Assembly (NCBI GenBank): GCA_000500915.1
Contig: AYNO01000010.1
Coordinates: forward strand, 1-43,608
Direction of reading: 5' to 3'
Source of the DNA: Rhodobacter sp. CACIA14H1
GTDB taxonomy: Bacteria; Pseudomonadota; Alphaproteobacteria; Rhodobacterales; Rhodobacteraceae
DNA length: 43,608 nt
The notes under the pieces are model-generated. The model saw only the letters and a list, made by a program, of their open reading frames with translations, did not search any database and was not told where the DNA came from. This document shows positions 23,965-31,736 of the stretch, in pieces. The position numbers and the translations under genes were made by a program. The stretch's first letter is position 1, and the number at the start of each line of letters is the position of its first letter.

Positions 23965-24750
23965 CTACGGCTTCATCCAAGTAACATAGACTTGAGCGAT
24001 CCCTACGAAAATCAAAGCAAGTGTCAGCCAAAAGATGCCTCGCTGTGAGGCCAGATTATCCTTATGGCGTCTTTCATTCTCTTCGTGCACCTCTAAAGTA
24101 TGCAGAGCCTTGGCTGCGAGCACGAATTCTCCATTTCTTAGGTCAAAGTCGCCTGAACTGACAAGCGAGCGAAAAACAAGATCGTAGTAGTTATTCACCT
24201 GTCGAAATTCTGGATGCGAAAAGATATTCGGGCCATACTTCATGGCAAGAAACCCATACACGCTAATAACTTGATCTCTTCTTGTCGCGCTCATTGCATT
24301 AGCATAAGCCCACTCAAGTACAGCAAAGCGTGCTTCCTTCGGAATTCTCGATCTGCTGAAACGCCAACGCTCTAACCTTGTTAGCAGAACTTCTCGATAA
24401 GGCCGGAGAGATAGTAACCCTAGCAAAAATCCAACATGGGAAATGTATTCAATTTCTAGTTCCTTGTAATAATGCGTCACCTGAAATCGTGCACGTGTTG
24501 CGTTGCCCACTGGTAGAGAAGCTTCAAGGCCACCGCCGGACAAGGGAACCCAAAGACCTGTGTAGCCTTTTGAATCTCTACTTCTAACATAAAGGCAGTC
24601 GTTCGTGTCGAATTCAAATTGGATGAGGAAATAGTCCCGAGATTGCAGCCGTTCCCACCCGGACAGAGGAATCGTTTCAGGCGCAGGCTTCTTCAAACCA
24701 AATCTAATGGCAATATCCAAGAGAACTTGATCAAATAATCTAAGGATCAC
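23965..24750 (-). CDS. AT-rich gene of unknown function with C-terminal membrane anchor
   Basis: I do not recognise this 261-residue protein. It starts with GTG (GGAG about 9 bases before), 2 bases after the hflX stop codon. Residues 1-30 are amphipathic (ILRLFDQVLLDIAIRFG). The middle includes aromatic-rich strands (RDYFLIQFEFDTNDCLYVRS), then a basic stretch RLERWRFSRSRIPKE. The part from SVYGFLAMKYGPN to AAKALHTLEV could fold as a winged helix. A charged ENERRHKD stretch precedes one membrane span (GIFWLTLALIFVGIAQVYV) at the very C-terminus, leaving the body in the cytoplasm. The DNA is clearly richer in A+T, with AGA, TTA and AAA codons that neighbours avoid. That suggests recent transfer. 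Function unknown; a tail-anchored accessory protein is the most I can say. Confidence 0.75.
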   Translation of the reverse strand: MILRLFDQVLLDIAIRFGLKKPAPETIPLSGWERLQSRDYFLIQFEFDTNDCLYVRSRDSKGYTGLWVPLSGGGLEASLPVGNATRARFQVTHYYKELEIEYISHVGFLLGLLSLRPYREVLLTRLERWRFSRSRIPKEARFAVLEWAYANAMSATRRDQVISVYGFLAMKYGPNIFSHPEFRQVNNYYDLVFRSLVSSGDFDLRNGEFVLAAKALHTLEVHEENERRHKDNLASQRGIFWLTLALIFVGIAQVYVTWMKP

Positions 24751-24752
24751 CG

Positions 24753-26090
24753 CTACAACTCCCGATACCTCTTCTCCTGCCGCGCCGTCCAGCGCACGTC
24801 CACGGCAAAGCCCGTATCGGTGGCGCGTTCGGCCAGCACCACCCCTTCGGCATGGAGCCATGCGCGGCGGCGGCCGTCGGTGAAGGGGACGGCGAGGGTG
24901 CGTTCGGTCTTTTCCTCGTCGAAGGCGGCGGAAATGGCGTCGAGCAGGCGCGGCACGCCTTCGCCCGTCAGGGCCGAGACGGGGAAGACGCGGTCGCGCG
25001 TTTCGGCCTGCGCCTGCAGCGCGTCGCGTTCGGCGGGGGCGACGAGGTCGAGCTTGTTCCAGATCTCGAACATCGGCGTGGCGGGGCCGACGCCCAGCGA
25101 TTGCAGGATGTCGGCCACATCCGCCGCCTGTTCGCCGGTTTCGGGATGGGCGATGTCGCGGACATGGAGGATGAGATCGGCTTCCAGCACCTCTTCCAGC
25201 GTGGCGCGGAAGGCGGCGACGAGCTGGGTGGGCAGGTCCGAGATGAAGCCCACCGTGTCGGACAGGATGATCTTGCGGCCCGATGGCAGGGTGATGCCGC
25301 GCATCGTGGGGTCGAGCGTGGCGAAGAGCATGTCCTTGGCCAGCACCTCGGCCCCCGTGGCGCGGTTGAAGAGGGTGCTCTTGCCCGCGTTGGTATAGCC
25401 TACCAGCGCGACGATGGGGAACGGCACCTTGCGGCGGGCGGCGCGGTGCAGTTCGCGGGTCTTCACCACCTTGTCGAGTTGCCGCTTCAGGCGGATGACC
25501 TGATCGTCGATGGCGCGGCGGTCGGCTTCGATCTGCGTCTCGCCGGGGCCGCCGACGAAGCCGAAGCCGCCACGCTGGCGTTCGAGGTGGGTCCAGGCGC
25601 GGACGAGGCGGGTGCGCTGATAGGACAGGGCCGCGAGTTCCACCTGCAGCACGCCTTCGCGGGTGCGGGCGCGGTCGGCGAAGATTTCGAGGATGAGCCC
25701 CGTGCGGTCGAGGAGTTTGACCCCCCATTCCTTTTCCAGATTGCGCTGCTGCACGGGCGAGACGGGGCCATCCACCAGCACCAGCGCGATGTCATCGGCC
25801 TTGAAGCGTGCCTTGAGCTCCTCCACCTTGCCGGAGCCGAAGAGCATTCCGGGATGCACGCGGGGAAGGCGCACCACCTCGCCCCCGACCACGTCGAGTT
25901 CGGGCAGGGCATGGGCAAGGCTGACCGCCTCGGCCAGCCCGTGTTCGGGCAGGCGGCGGGACCTGTCGTTGCGGATGTCGGGATGCAGCACGAAGGCCCG
26001 CGTGGCGCGGGCGGCGGTCAGGCGGTCATCCTCCCGTTCCGTCGGGAACGGGAGATCGTCATCCTCGTCTTCGGGCAGGTCGGAAATCAG
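24753..26090 (-). CDS. hflX: Ribosome-rescue GTPase HflX
   Basis: A GTPase that binds the 50S subunit and splits stalled ribosomes after stress. N-terminal nucleotide-binding domain with [16 protein letters not shown] and [16 protein letters not shown], a coiled linker with [13 protein letters not shown], then the G domain: GYTNAGKST (G1), [10 protein letters not shown] (G3) and NKLD (G4). The start is uncertain. Conserved-looking sequence ([18 protein letters not shown] ... TRAFVLHPD) extends upstream of the first ordinary start (GTG, 25991) right to the hfq stop. Only CTG (26090) or ATT (26087) is available there, with GAAGG about 8 bases before. I give the CTG form (445 residues); the GTG form has 412. 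It follows hfq with a 4-base overlap. Confidence 0.92.
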   Translation of the reverse strand: MISDLPEDEDDDLPFPTEREDDRLTAARATRAFVLHPDIRNDRSRRLPEHGLAEAVSLAHALPELDVVGGEVVRLPRVHPGMLFGSGKVEELKARFKADDIALVLVDGPVSPVQQRNLEKEWGVKLLDRTGLILEIFADRARTREGVLQVELAALSYQRTRLVRAWTHLERQRGGFGFVGGPGETQIEADRRAIDDQVIRLKRQLDKVVKTRELHRAARRKVPFPIVALVGYTNAGKSTLFNRATGAEVLAKDMLFATLDPTMRGITLPSGRKIILSDTVGFISDLPTQLVAAFRATLEEVLEADLILHVRDIAHPETGEQAADVADILQSLGVGPATPMFEIWNKLDLVAPAERDALQAQAETRDRVFPVSALTGEGVPRLLDAISAAFDEEKTERTLAVPFTDGRRRAWLHAEGVVLAERATDTGFAVDVRWTARQEKRYREL

Positions 26091-26320
26091 TCTTCGCCTT
26101 CATAGAGGTTGATCGGGGCGCCCGGCATGATGGTGGAAATCGCATGCTTGTACACAAGCTGCGACTGGCCATCCCGGCGCAGGAGCACGCAGAAATTGTC
26201 GAACCAGGTAATGACGCCCTGAAGTTTCACGCCGTTGATGAGAAAAATCGTAACAGGAACCTTGGCTTTCCGGACGTGATTGAGAAAAGCGTCCTGCAAA
26301 TTCTGTTTGTCGCCGGCCAT
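26087..26320 (-). CDS. hfq: RNA chaperone Hfq
   Basis: A hexameric Sm-like protein that pairs small RNAs with messenger RNAs. The 77-residue sequence is typical of alphaproteobacteria: [20 protein letters not shown], the Sm1 strand region [27 protein letters not shown] and the Sm2 motif [13 protein letters not shown], then a very short acidic tail YEGED. The ATG at 26320 follows the family start; longer frames are not conserved. It lies in the conserved trkH-hfq-hflX order, with 161 bases after the trkH stop that probably hold its own promoter. Confidence 0.96.
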   Translation of the reverse strand: MAGDKQNLQDAFLNHVRKAKVPVTIFLINGVKLQGVITWFDNFCVLLRRDGQSQLVYKHAISTIMPGAPINLYEGED

Positions 26321-26390
26321 TTTTTGTCTTTGCCTTTGTTCTTGGTCTTGTCGCGCGGAATGTCGGACCCCTGTTCCCTCGACCCAGGTT

Positions 26391-26465
26391 GACGGTCCAA
26401 CGTGCGAAGTATGTAACGGGTTGCGTACAGTTTCCAGCCCCAAAACAAATGTTTGCGGGACCGTC
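26391..26465. promoter_or_regulatory. Inverted repeat in the trkH-hfq gap
   Basis: GACGGTCC (26391-26398) and GGACCGTC (26458-26465) are perfect complements 59 bases apart. The left arm continues as GTCCAACGT (26395-26403), a 9-mer that also ends the stem in the stress-protein leader (21702-21710). The gap probably contains the hfq promoter, but I could not assign -35/-10 boxes with confidence. Confidence 0.35.
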
Positions 26466-26481
26466 ACACTTCCTGTCGGTT

Positions 26482-27996
26482 TCAGCGCCGCCAGCCGTCC
26501 GGGGCGAGGAGGACGAGGATCGCCAGTAGTTCCAGCCGGCCGATGACCATGGCCGCCGCGAGGATGGCCTTGGCGGCGACGGGCAGCGTGGCCAGATAGA
26601 CCGGTTCCGTCGCGGCGACCGAGGCCAGCGGTCCGGTCGTCGTCAGCGCCGAGAGCGTCAGGATCAGGGCCGGTTCGAAGGGGATGTCCACCAGCGCCAG
26701 CGCCGCCACGAAGACGGCGATGGACAGCGCGAAGAGCATGAAGAAGATCCAGGCCAGATAGGCACCCTCGCGCCGCAGGCGGCGGGCGGATTGCCCCGCG
26801 CCGCCGACGGAATTGGGGTGGATCAGCCGTTCCAGTTCGCGTTCGCCGTGGCGGAACAGCGCATAGACGCGCAGGAGTTTCACGCCCCCCGCCGTGGTGG
26901 CGACGCCGCCGCCGAAGATGGCAAGCCCTGCCAGCACCAGCCCCGGCGTTTCCAGCCCCGACCAGTCGCGGGCGGTGATCCAGTCGGCCGAGGTGAAGCC
27001 CGTGGTCGTCAGGTAGGACAGCGTGGTGAACAGCGCCCCCCAGAGCGCCGACAGCGCCGCGGGCGCGTCCCCCGCCGCGCTGTCGGCGGCGGCGATCCAG
27101 TGGCGCAGGAACAGGAGCATGGGCACCGCCACCAGCAGGGCCAGCGCAAGGCGCAGTTCCGGGTCGCCCCGCAGCCGCGTGCCGGGATCATAGGCGAAGG
27201 AGCCGGGCCAGAGCCGACGGGTCAGCGCGGCGAAGAGGACGGCAAAGATCGCCAGTTCCGCCACGAAGGTGTGCCCTTCCACCGGCAGCCCGCCCGTCGC
27301 GCTGATCCCCGAGGTGGAGACGGTGGAGAGCGCATGGATGAAGGCCGGGAAGTTCGGTTCCCCCGCGATCAGCAGCACGACCCAGAGCGCCACGGTCAGC
27401 GCCACATAGACCGGCAGGATGGCCGCCGCCTGTCGCGCCACGCGGCGGGCGGGGGCGGCGGTGGCCGTGATCTGGGACAGGCCTTCGTCCCCGCGCCCCG
27501 GCACGCGGCCCGACATCACCTCGATCCCGCCCAGCGTCATCGGGGCAAGGATGGCGACGGCGCCGACGAGGATGAAGAACCCGCCCATCCACCCCACCTG
27601 CGCCCGCCACAGATGCACCGAAGGCGGCAGGGCGGCCGGATCGAACAGCGTGGCGCCGGTGGTGGTGAAGGAGGCCACCATTTCCAGCCAGGCATCCGGC
27701 CAGGGGATATAGGGCAGCGCCTGCACCACGGGCAGGGCCATCAGCACGGGCAGCACGGCATAGGCCGCGACCAGCGCGGCAAGGTTCGCCCGCGCCGGAT
27801 TGCGGGCGCGGCGGTTGACCGTTGCGATGCCGATCATCGTGGTCAGCACCAGCAGGATGCAGCCGGAATAGAAGAAGGCCCGCGCCGTTTCATGGTTGCG
27901 CAGGATCACCGCATGTGAGGCGGGCAGCCACATCGACAGCGCCGTCACCCCCATGAGAAGGACAAGCAGCGGCAATTCCCAAAGGCGGGCGAGCAT
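26482..27996 (-). CDS. trkH: Potassium uptake channel subunit TrkH
   Basis: The membrane-spanning K+ translocating subunit of the Trk system. The 504-residue protein has about ten to twelve spans. The four pore-loop filters of the family are visible in order: [33 protein letters not shown] and [30 protein letters not shown] in the later half matches the gating segment of TrkH. Its start overlaps the trkA stop (ATGA), so the membrane and regulatory subunits are translationally coupled. Confidence 0.95.
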   Translation of the reverse strand: MLARLWELPLLVLLMGVTALSMWLPASHAVILRNHETARAFFYSGCILLVLTTMIGIATVNRRARNPARANLAALVAAYAVLPVLMALPVVQALPYIPWPDAWLEMVASFTTTGATLFDPAALPPSVHLWRAQVGWMGGFFILVGAVAILAPMTLGGIEVMSGRVPGRGDEGLSQITATAAPARRVARQAAAILPVYVALTVALWVVLLIAGEPNFPAFIHALSTVSTSGISATGGLPVEGHTFVAELAIFAVLFAALTRRLWPGSFAYDPGTRLRGDPELRLALALLVAVPMLLFLRHWIAAADSAAGDAPAALSALWGALFTTLSYLTTTGFTSADWITARDWSGLETPGLVLAGLAIFGGGVATTAGGVKLLRVYALFRHGERELERLIHPNSVGGAGQSARRLRREGAYLAWIFFMLFALSIAVFVAALALVDIPFEPALILTLSALTTTGPLASVAATEPVYLATLPVAAKAILAAAMVIGRLELLAILVLLAPDGWRR

Positions 27997-29372
27997 CAGA
28001 AGAAGTCGATGGAGACCTGCAGGAGGCGTTCCACCTCGCGCACGTCCTTGGCCATGGTGAAGAGGGCGATCACGTCGCCCGCCTCGATCCGCGTGTCACC
28101 GGTGGGTTTCACGACCTTGTCGCCCTTCATCAGCGCACCGACCAGCACGCCTTCGGGGAAGTCGATGTCGCGGATCAGCCGGCCTGCGAGGGGCGAGGTG
28201 GACAGGACCTGCGCCTCGATCATCTCGGCCTCGGCATCGCCCAGTGAATAGATGGCGCGGACCTTGCCGTGGCGGATGTGGCGCAGGATGGACGATACGG
28301 TGGTGGCGCGGGGGTTGATATAGGCGTCGATGTCCAGCGGGCCCATCAGCGGCGCCAGCGTCGGGTCGTTGACCAGCGCGATGGACATGGGGCAGCCCGC
28401 CTGTTTGGCGCGGACGGCGACGAGGAGGTTGGTCTTGTCGTCATCGGTCACGGCCAGCACGGCATCGGCGCGGTCGATGGAGGCTTCCAGCAGGATGTCC
28501 ATGTCCATCCCGTCGCCGTTCAGGACGATGGTGCGTTCCAGGCTGTCGGCGGCGCGTTCGGCGCGGGCGCGGTTCTTTTCGATGATCTTGGCGCGGACGC
28601 GGTCGGTGCGGGATTCCAGCGCCCGCGCCACGCCGAGGCCGACATTGCCACCGCCGATGATCACGACGCGTTCCTGCTTCTTGGTCTGCTTGCCGAAGAT
28701 TTCCAGCGTGCGGTTCACGTCTTCGGAATGGGTGAAGACATAGATCTGGTCATCGGCGAAAAGCTGGTCGCCCGGTTCGGGGGCGAAAAGCCGCCCCTCG
28801 CGCCGCACGCCCACCACGATGGCCCGCAGGGTGGAGAAGAGGTCGTTCAACTGTCGCAGCGGCGTGTTCAGGACGGGGCATTCCTCGTCAAGCTGGATGC
28901 CCAGTAGCTGGGCGCGGCCCAGCATGAAGCTTTCGGTGTCGAAGGTGGCAGGCGCGGCAAGGCGTTGCAGCGCGGCCTCTGCCACCTCGCGTTCCGGCGA
29001 GATCACCACGTCGATGGGCAGGTGGTCGCGGCGGTAGAGGTCGGAATAGATGGCGTCGAGGTAGCTTTGCGCCCGCAGGCGGGCGATCTTGCGCGGGATG
29101 GCGAAGATGGCATGGGCCACTTCGCAGGTGACCATGTTCACCTCGTCGGAATGGGTGGCGGCGATGATCATGTCGGCATCGCGGGCGCCTGCCTTTTCCA
29201 GCACGTCAGGGTATGAGGCGAAGCCCACGACGCCCTGCACGTCCAGCGTATCGGTGGCGCGGCGGACGAGGTCGGCGTTGTAATCGACAAGCGTGACGTC
29301 GTTCTTTTCGCCCGACAGTTGGCGGGCGATCTGCCAGCCGACCTGCCCTGCCCCGCAGATGATCACCTTCAT
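27996..29372 (-). CDS. trkA: Trk potassium transporter regulatory subunit TrkA
   Basis: The cytoplasmic gating ring of the Trk K+ transporter. The 458-residue protein has two RCK-N/RCK-C units in tandem: the first Rossmann motif KVIICGAGQVGWQIARQL at the N-terminus, the second VVIIGGGNVGLGVARAL near residue 233, each followed by a TrkA-C domain (LGIQLDEECPVL and IEAQVLSTSPLAG). A strong GGAGGT lies before the ATG. The 174 bases upstream, shared with the divergent NTF2-like gene, contain a 3 x 15-bp tandem repeat. Confidence 0.96.
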   Translation of the reverse strand: MKVIICGAGQVGWQIARQLSGEKNDVTLVDYNADLVRRATDTLDVQGVVGFASYPDVLEKAGARDADMIIAATHSDEVNMVTCEVAHAIFAIPRKIARLRAQSYLDAIYSDLYRRDHLPIDVVISPEREVAEAALQRLAAPATFDTESFMLGRAQLLGIQLDEECPVLNTPLRQLNDLFSTLRAIVVGVRREGRLFAPEPGDQLFADDQIYVFTHSEDVNRTLEIFGKQTKKQERVVIIGGGNVGLGVARALESRTDRVRAKIIEKNRARAERAADSLERTIVLNGDGMDMDILLEASIDRADAVLAVTDDDKTNLLVAVRAKQAGCPMSIALVNDPTLAPLMGPLDIDAYINPRATTVSSILRHIRHGKVRAIYSLGDAEAEMIEAQVLSTSPLAGRLIRDIDFPEGVLVGALMKGDKVVKPTGDTRIEAGDVIALFTMAKDVREVERLLQVSIDFF

Positions 29373-29443
29373 CGGAACCTCCGGTCCATCGCGCCCCTTG
29401 CTTGGCAGATGGGGGGGGAACGGTCAATGGCGCGGCGGCGGGG

Positions 29444-29488
29444 GCGCGACGGCAGGCGGCGCGACGGCAGGCGGCGCGACGGCAGGCG
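29444..29488. repeat. Three perfect tandem copies of a 15-bp unit
   Basis: The unit GCGCGACGGCAGGCG occurs three times without change at 29444-29458, 29459-29473 and 29474-29488. It ends 4 bases before the -35 of the NTF2-like gene's candidate promoter and lies about 70-115 bases upstream of trkA. A replication-slippage repeat, possibly affecting promoter spacing or binding, is likely. Confidence 0.9.
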
Positions 29489-29491
29489 GCT

Positions 29492-29519
29492 TTGGCGGCG
29501 GGCTGCGCCGTGCTAGGCT
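29492..29519 (+). promoter_or_regulatory. Candidate promoter for the NTF2-like gene
   Basis: TTGGCG (29492-29497), a 16-base gap and TAGGCT (29514-29519), 27 bases before the start codon. The -10 context GTGCTAGGCT is nearly the same as that at the cytochrome c gene (GCGCTAGGCT, 42303-42312). Confidence 0.5.
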
Positions 29520-29546
29520 GGCGGCATCCGAAACAGGGGGGCTGCG

Positions 29547-29951
29547 ATGGGATTTGCGACGGATCATGACGCGGTGCGGGCCGTGGTTGTGGATTATCTG
29601 GAAGGCATGTGCTGGGGGGACGAGGCGAAGCTGCGCCGCGCCTTCCATCCCGGCGCCCTGCAGGTGGGGCATTTCGGGCCGGTCTATGAATTCTTTCCGC
29701 TGGAGGATTTCATCCAGTGGGTGAAGGAGGAGGAGACAGCGCCCGAGGGTTCCCCCATCGTGGCAGAGCTGCTGACGGTCGAGGTGACGGGGACGGTGGC
29801 GGTGGCGAAACTGACGGATACCTGCTTCGGCACCGATTTCACCGACTATCTGGTCATGGTGAAGGACAGGCCGGGGCCGGAAGGGCGCTGGCAGATCGTC
29901 ACCAAGGCCTATCACGTCCATGCGGGGCGTGGCTTGCCTGTGGCGGGGTGA
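29547..29951 (+). CDS. NTF2-like / putative lumazine-binding family protein
   Basis: A 134-residue single-domain protein with the cone-shaped NTF2-like pattern: DHDAVRAVVVDYLEGMCWGDEAKLRRAFHP at the N-terminus, alternating strands through VAELLTVEVTGTVAVAKLTD, and the closing GRWQIVTKAYHVH. It fits the Lumazine_bd_2 group of small NTF2-like proteins; ligand or enzyme activity is unknown. It sits on the opposite strand between trkA and ntrX, so it splits the otherwise continuous ntr-trk-hfq block. It ends 9 bases from a convergent small gene. Confidence 0.78.
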   Translation: MGFATDHDAVRAVVVDYLEGMCWGDEAKLRRAFHPGALQVGHFGPVYEFFPLEDFIQWVKEEETAPEGSPIVAELLTVEVTGTVAVAKLTDTCFGTDFTDYLVMVKDRPGPEGRWQIVTKAYHVHAGRGLPVAG

Positions 29952-29960
29952 CGTCCGGCG

Positions 29961-30227
29961 TCAGAAGAAGCGCAGCATCAGGCCCACGGTGGCGACCAGC
30001 GTGCCGCAGATGACGAAGAGGCCGGGATAACCGGGCAGGCGCGCGATTTCGCCTTCGATGCGGGAAAGGCGGTCGCGGACAGCCTTCATGTCGGTCTTGA
30101 GTTCGCCGAGATCGGCTTCCAGTCGGGTTACACGCGCTTCCATCATGCCACCATCACCACTTCCGCCCCCTGCCCCGTCTGTCCGGCGGGTCGGGAACGG
30201 TTGGACCCTTTGCGTTGCGGGTTTCAT
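29961..30227 (-). CDS. Small coiled-coil, single-pass membrane protein
   Basis: An 88-residue reading from the ATG at 30227, or 60-61 residues from the ATG pair at 30146/30143. The N-terminal extension is Gly/Arg/Thr-rich and of doubtful reality. The core MEARVTRLEADLGELKTDMKAVRDRLSRIEGEIARLPG is a clear heptad coiled coil, followed by the C-terminal span LFVICGTLVATVGLMLRFF. This architecture is common for small proteobacterial membrane proteins related to phage hemolysin XhlA-type proteins, but no function is assigned. It lies just after ntrX on the same strand, separated by a 13-bp inverted repeat. Confidence 0.65.
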   Translation of the reverse strand: MKPATQRVQPFPTRRTDGAGGGSGDGGMMEARVTRLEADLGELKTDMKAVRDRLSRIEGEIARLPGYPGLFVICGTLVATVGLMLRFF

Positions 30228-30233
30228 TTCTAC

Positions 30234-30276
30234 TGCGAATCCTTCTGGTTGTCCTCTGGCTAGAGAAGGATTCGCA
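30234..30276. terminator. Perfect 13-bp inverted repeat between ntrX and the small coiled-coil gene
   Basis: TGCGAATCCTTCT (30234-30246) and AGAAGGATTCGCA (30264-30276) are exact complements around a 17-base loop. It starts 36 bases after the ntrX stop and ends 7 bases before the next start. Terminator for the ntr operon or operator for the small gene are both possible; no T-run follows on the minus strand. Confidence 0.6.
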
Positions 30277-30311
30277 TGGATGGGTTAACGAAGGGTTCGC
30301 CGCGGGCGGGA

Positions 30312-31736
30312 TCAGACCTCCTCGCCCTCGTCCTCGTCCATATCCTCGTCCAGATGGGCCATGCGCCCGCCTGCCTTGGCCGAAGTCACCACGCCCAGCG
30401 ACTTCAGTTTGCGGTGCAGGGCGCTGCGTTCCATCCCGACGAAGGACGCCGTGCGGCTGATATTGCCGCCGAAGCGGTTGATCTGGGTCAGCAGATATTC
30501 GCGTTCGAAGACCTCGCGCGCCTCGCGCAGGGGCAGGGTCGCCATGGCGCCGCCAAGGACGAGTCGGCCGGTGTCGCCTTCCGGCACCTCCTGCCCCGGC
30601 AGTTCGCGGGCCTCGATCGGGCCGGCGCCGTCGCCAAGGATCAGCACCCGTTCGATCACGTTGCGCAACTGGCGCACGTTGCCGGGCCATGACATCGTCT
30701 GCAGCATCGCCTCGGCCTCGGCCGACAGGCTGCGGTTGGGCAGGCCCTGGCTGCGGTGGAACAGGTCGATGAAATGGCGCGTCAGGTCGGGGATATCCTC
30801 GCGCCGTTCCTCCAGCGAGGGGACGGCGATGGGGACCACGTTCAGCCGGTCGTAAAGCTCCTGCCGGAAGCGGCCCGCCGCGATTTCGGACCGCAGGTCG
30901 CGGGTGGTGGAGGAGATGACGCGCAGGTCCACGCGGACCTTGTCGGTGCCCCCTGCCCGCGTGAACTGCTGTTCCACCAGCACGCGCAGGATCTTGGACT
31001 GGGTGCCCAGCGGCATATCCGCCACCTCGTCGAAATAGACGACGCCGTTATGGGCCTGTTCCAGCAGGCCCTTTTCGACCCCGCGCTCCGCCGTTTCGCG
31101 GCCGAACAGCACCTCTTCCATCCGCTCCGGTTCGATCGTGGCCGAGGAGACGGAGACGAAGGGCGCACCGGCGCGGTTGGAATGGGCGTGGATGAACCGC
31201 GCCGCCATTTCCTTGCCCGATCCGGCGGGGCCGGTCAGCATCACGCGGCCGTTCGACTTCGTCACCTTTTCAAGCTGCGATTTCAGCGCCTTGAAGGCGG
31301 GGCTTGCGCCCAGCATCTCGGCCGAGGTCACATCCTTGCGCCGCAGTTCGGAATTTTCGCGCCGCAGGCGGCTGGTTTCCATCGCCCGCGTCACCACGAC
31401 CATCAACTGGTCGATGTTGAAGGGCTTTTCGATGAAGTCATAGGCGCCCTGCTTGATGGCCGCGACGGCGATCTCGATATTGCCGTGGCCGGAGATGATG
31501 ACGACCGGCACCTCGGGATTGTCGCGCTTGACCGTTTTCAGGATGTCGATCCCGTCCATGCGGCTGTCCTTCAGCCAGATGTCAAGGATCATCAGCGCGG
31601 GCGGTTCCGCGTTGATCTCGGCCATGCAGTCGTCGGAATTGCCTGCCAGCCGGACGCTGAACCCCTCGTCCTTCAGGATATCGGCGATCAGTTCGCGGAT
31701 GTCTTTCTCGTCATCGACAATAAGGATGCTGCTCAT
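30312..31736 (-). CDS. ntrX: Response regulator NtrX (no GAFTGA motif)
   Basis: The response regulator partner of NtrY. The 474-residue protein has a receiver domain with phospho-acceptor Asp52 (LMILDIWLKD), a AAA+ ATPase-like domain with Walker A TGPAGSGKE and Walker B VVYFDEVADM, and a C-terminal Fis-type helix-turn-helix (NRFGGNISRTASFVGMERSALHRKLKSLG). The sigma-54 contact motif GAFTGA is missing: LFGRETAERGVEKGLLEQA occupies its place. So it probably acts at sigma-70-type promoters or as a repressor/modulator. The tail is highly acidic (DEDMDEDEGEE). The start codon shares one base with the ntrY stop codon. Confidence 0.95.
   Translation of the reverse strand: MSSILIVDDEKDIRELIADILKDEGFSVRLAGNSDDCMAEINAEPPALMILDIWLKDSRMDGIDILKTVKRDNPEVPVVIISGHGNIEIAVAAIKQGAYDFIEKPFNIDQLMVVVTRAMETSRLRRENSELRRKDVTSAEMLGASPAFKALKSQLEKVTKSNGRVMLTGPAGSGKEMAARFIHAHSNRAGAPFVSVSSATIEPERMEEVLFGRETAERGVEKGLLEQAHNGVVYFDEVADMPLGTQSKILRVLVEQQFTRAGGTDKVRVDLRVISSTTRDLRSEIAAGRFRQELYDRLNVVPIAVPSLEERREDIPDLTRHFIDLFHRSQGLPNRSLSAEAEAMLQTMSWPGNVRQLRNVIERVLILGDGAGPIEARELPGQEVPEGDTGRLVLGGAMATLPLREAREVFEREYLLTQINRFGGNISRTASFVGMERSALHRKLKSLGVVTSAKAGGRMAHLDEDMDEDEGEEV

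Noticed and set aside
23965-25728. 587-codon minus-strand frame as a fusion of the AT-rich gene with an hflX-overlapping sequence
   Set aside because: The N-terminal 300 or so residues are an Arg/Pro-rich shadow of hflX; composition and the GTG at 24750 mark the true start.
29444-29488. Possible CRISPR array
   Set aside because: Units are 15 bp and directly adjacent with no spacers; no cas genes are nearby.
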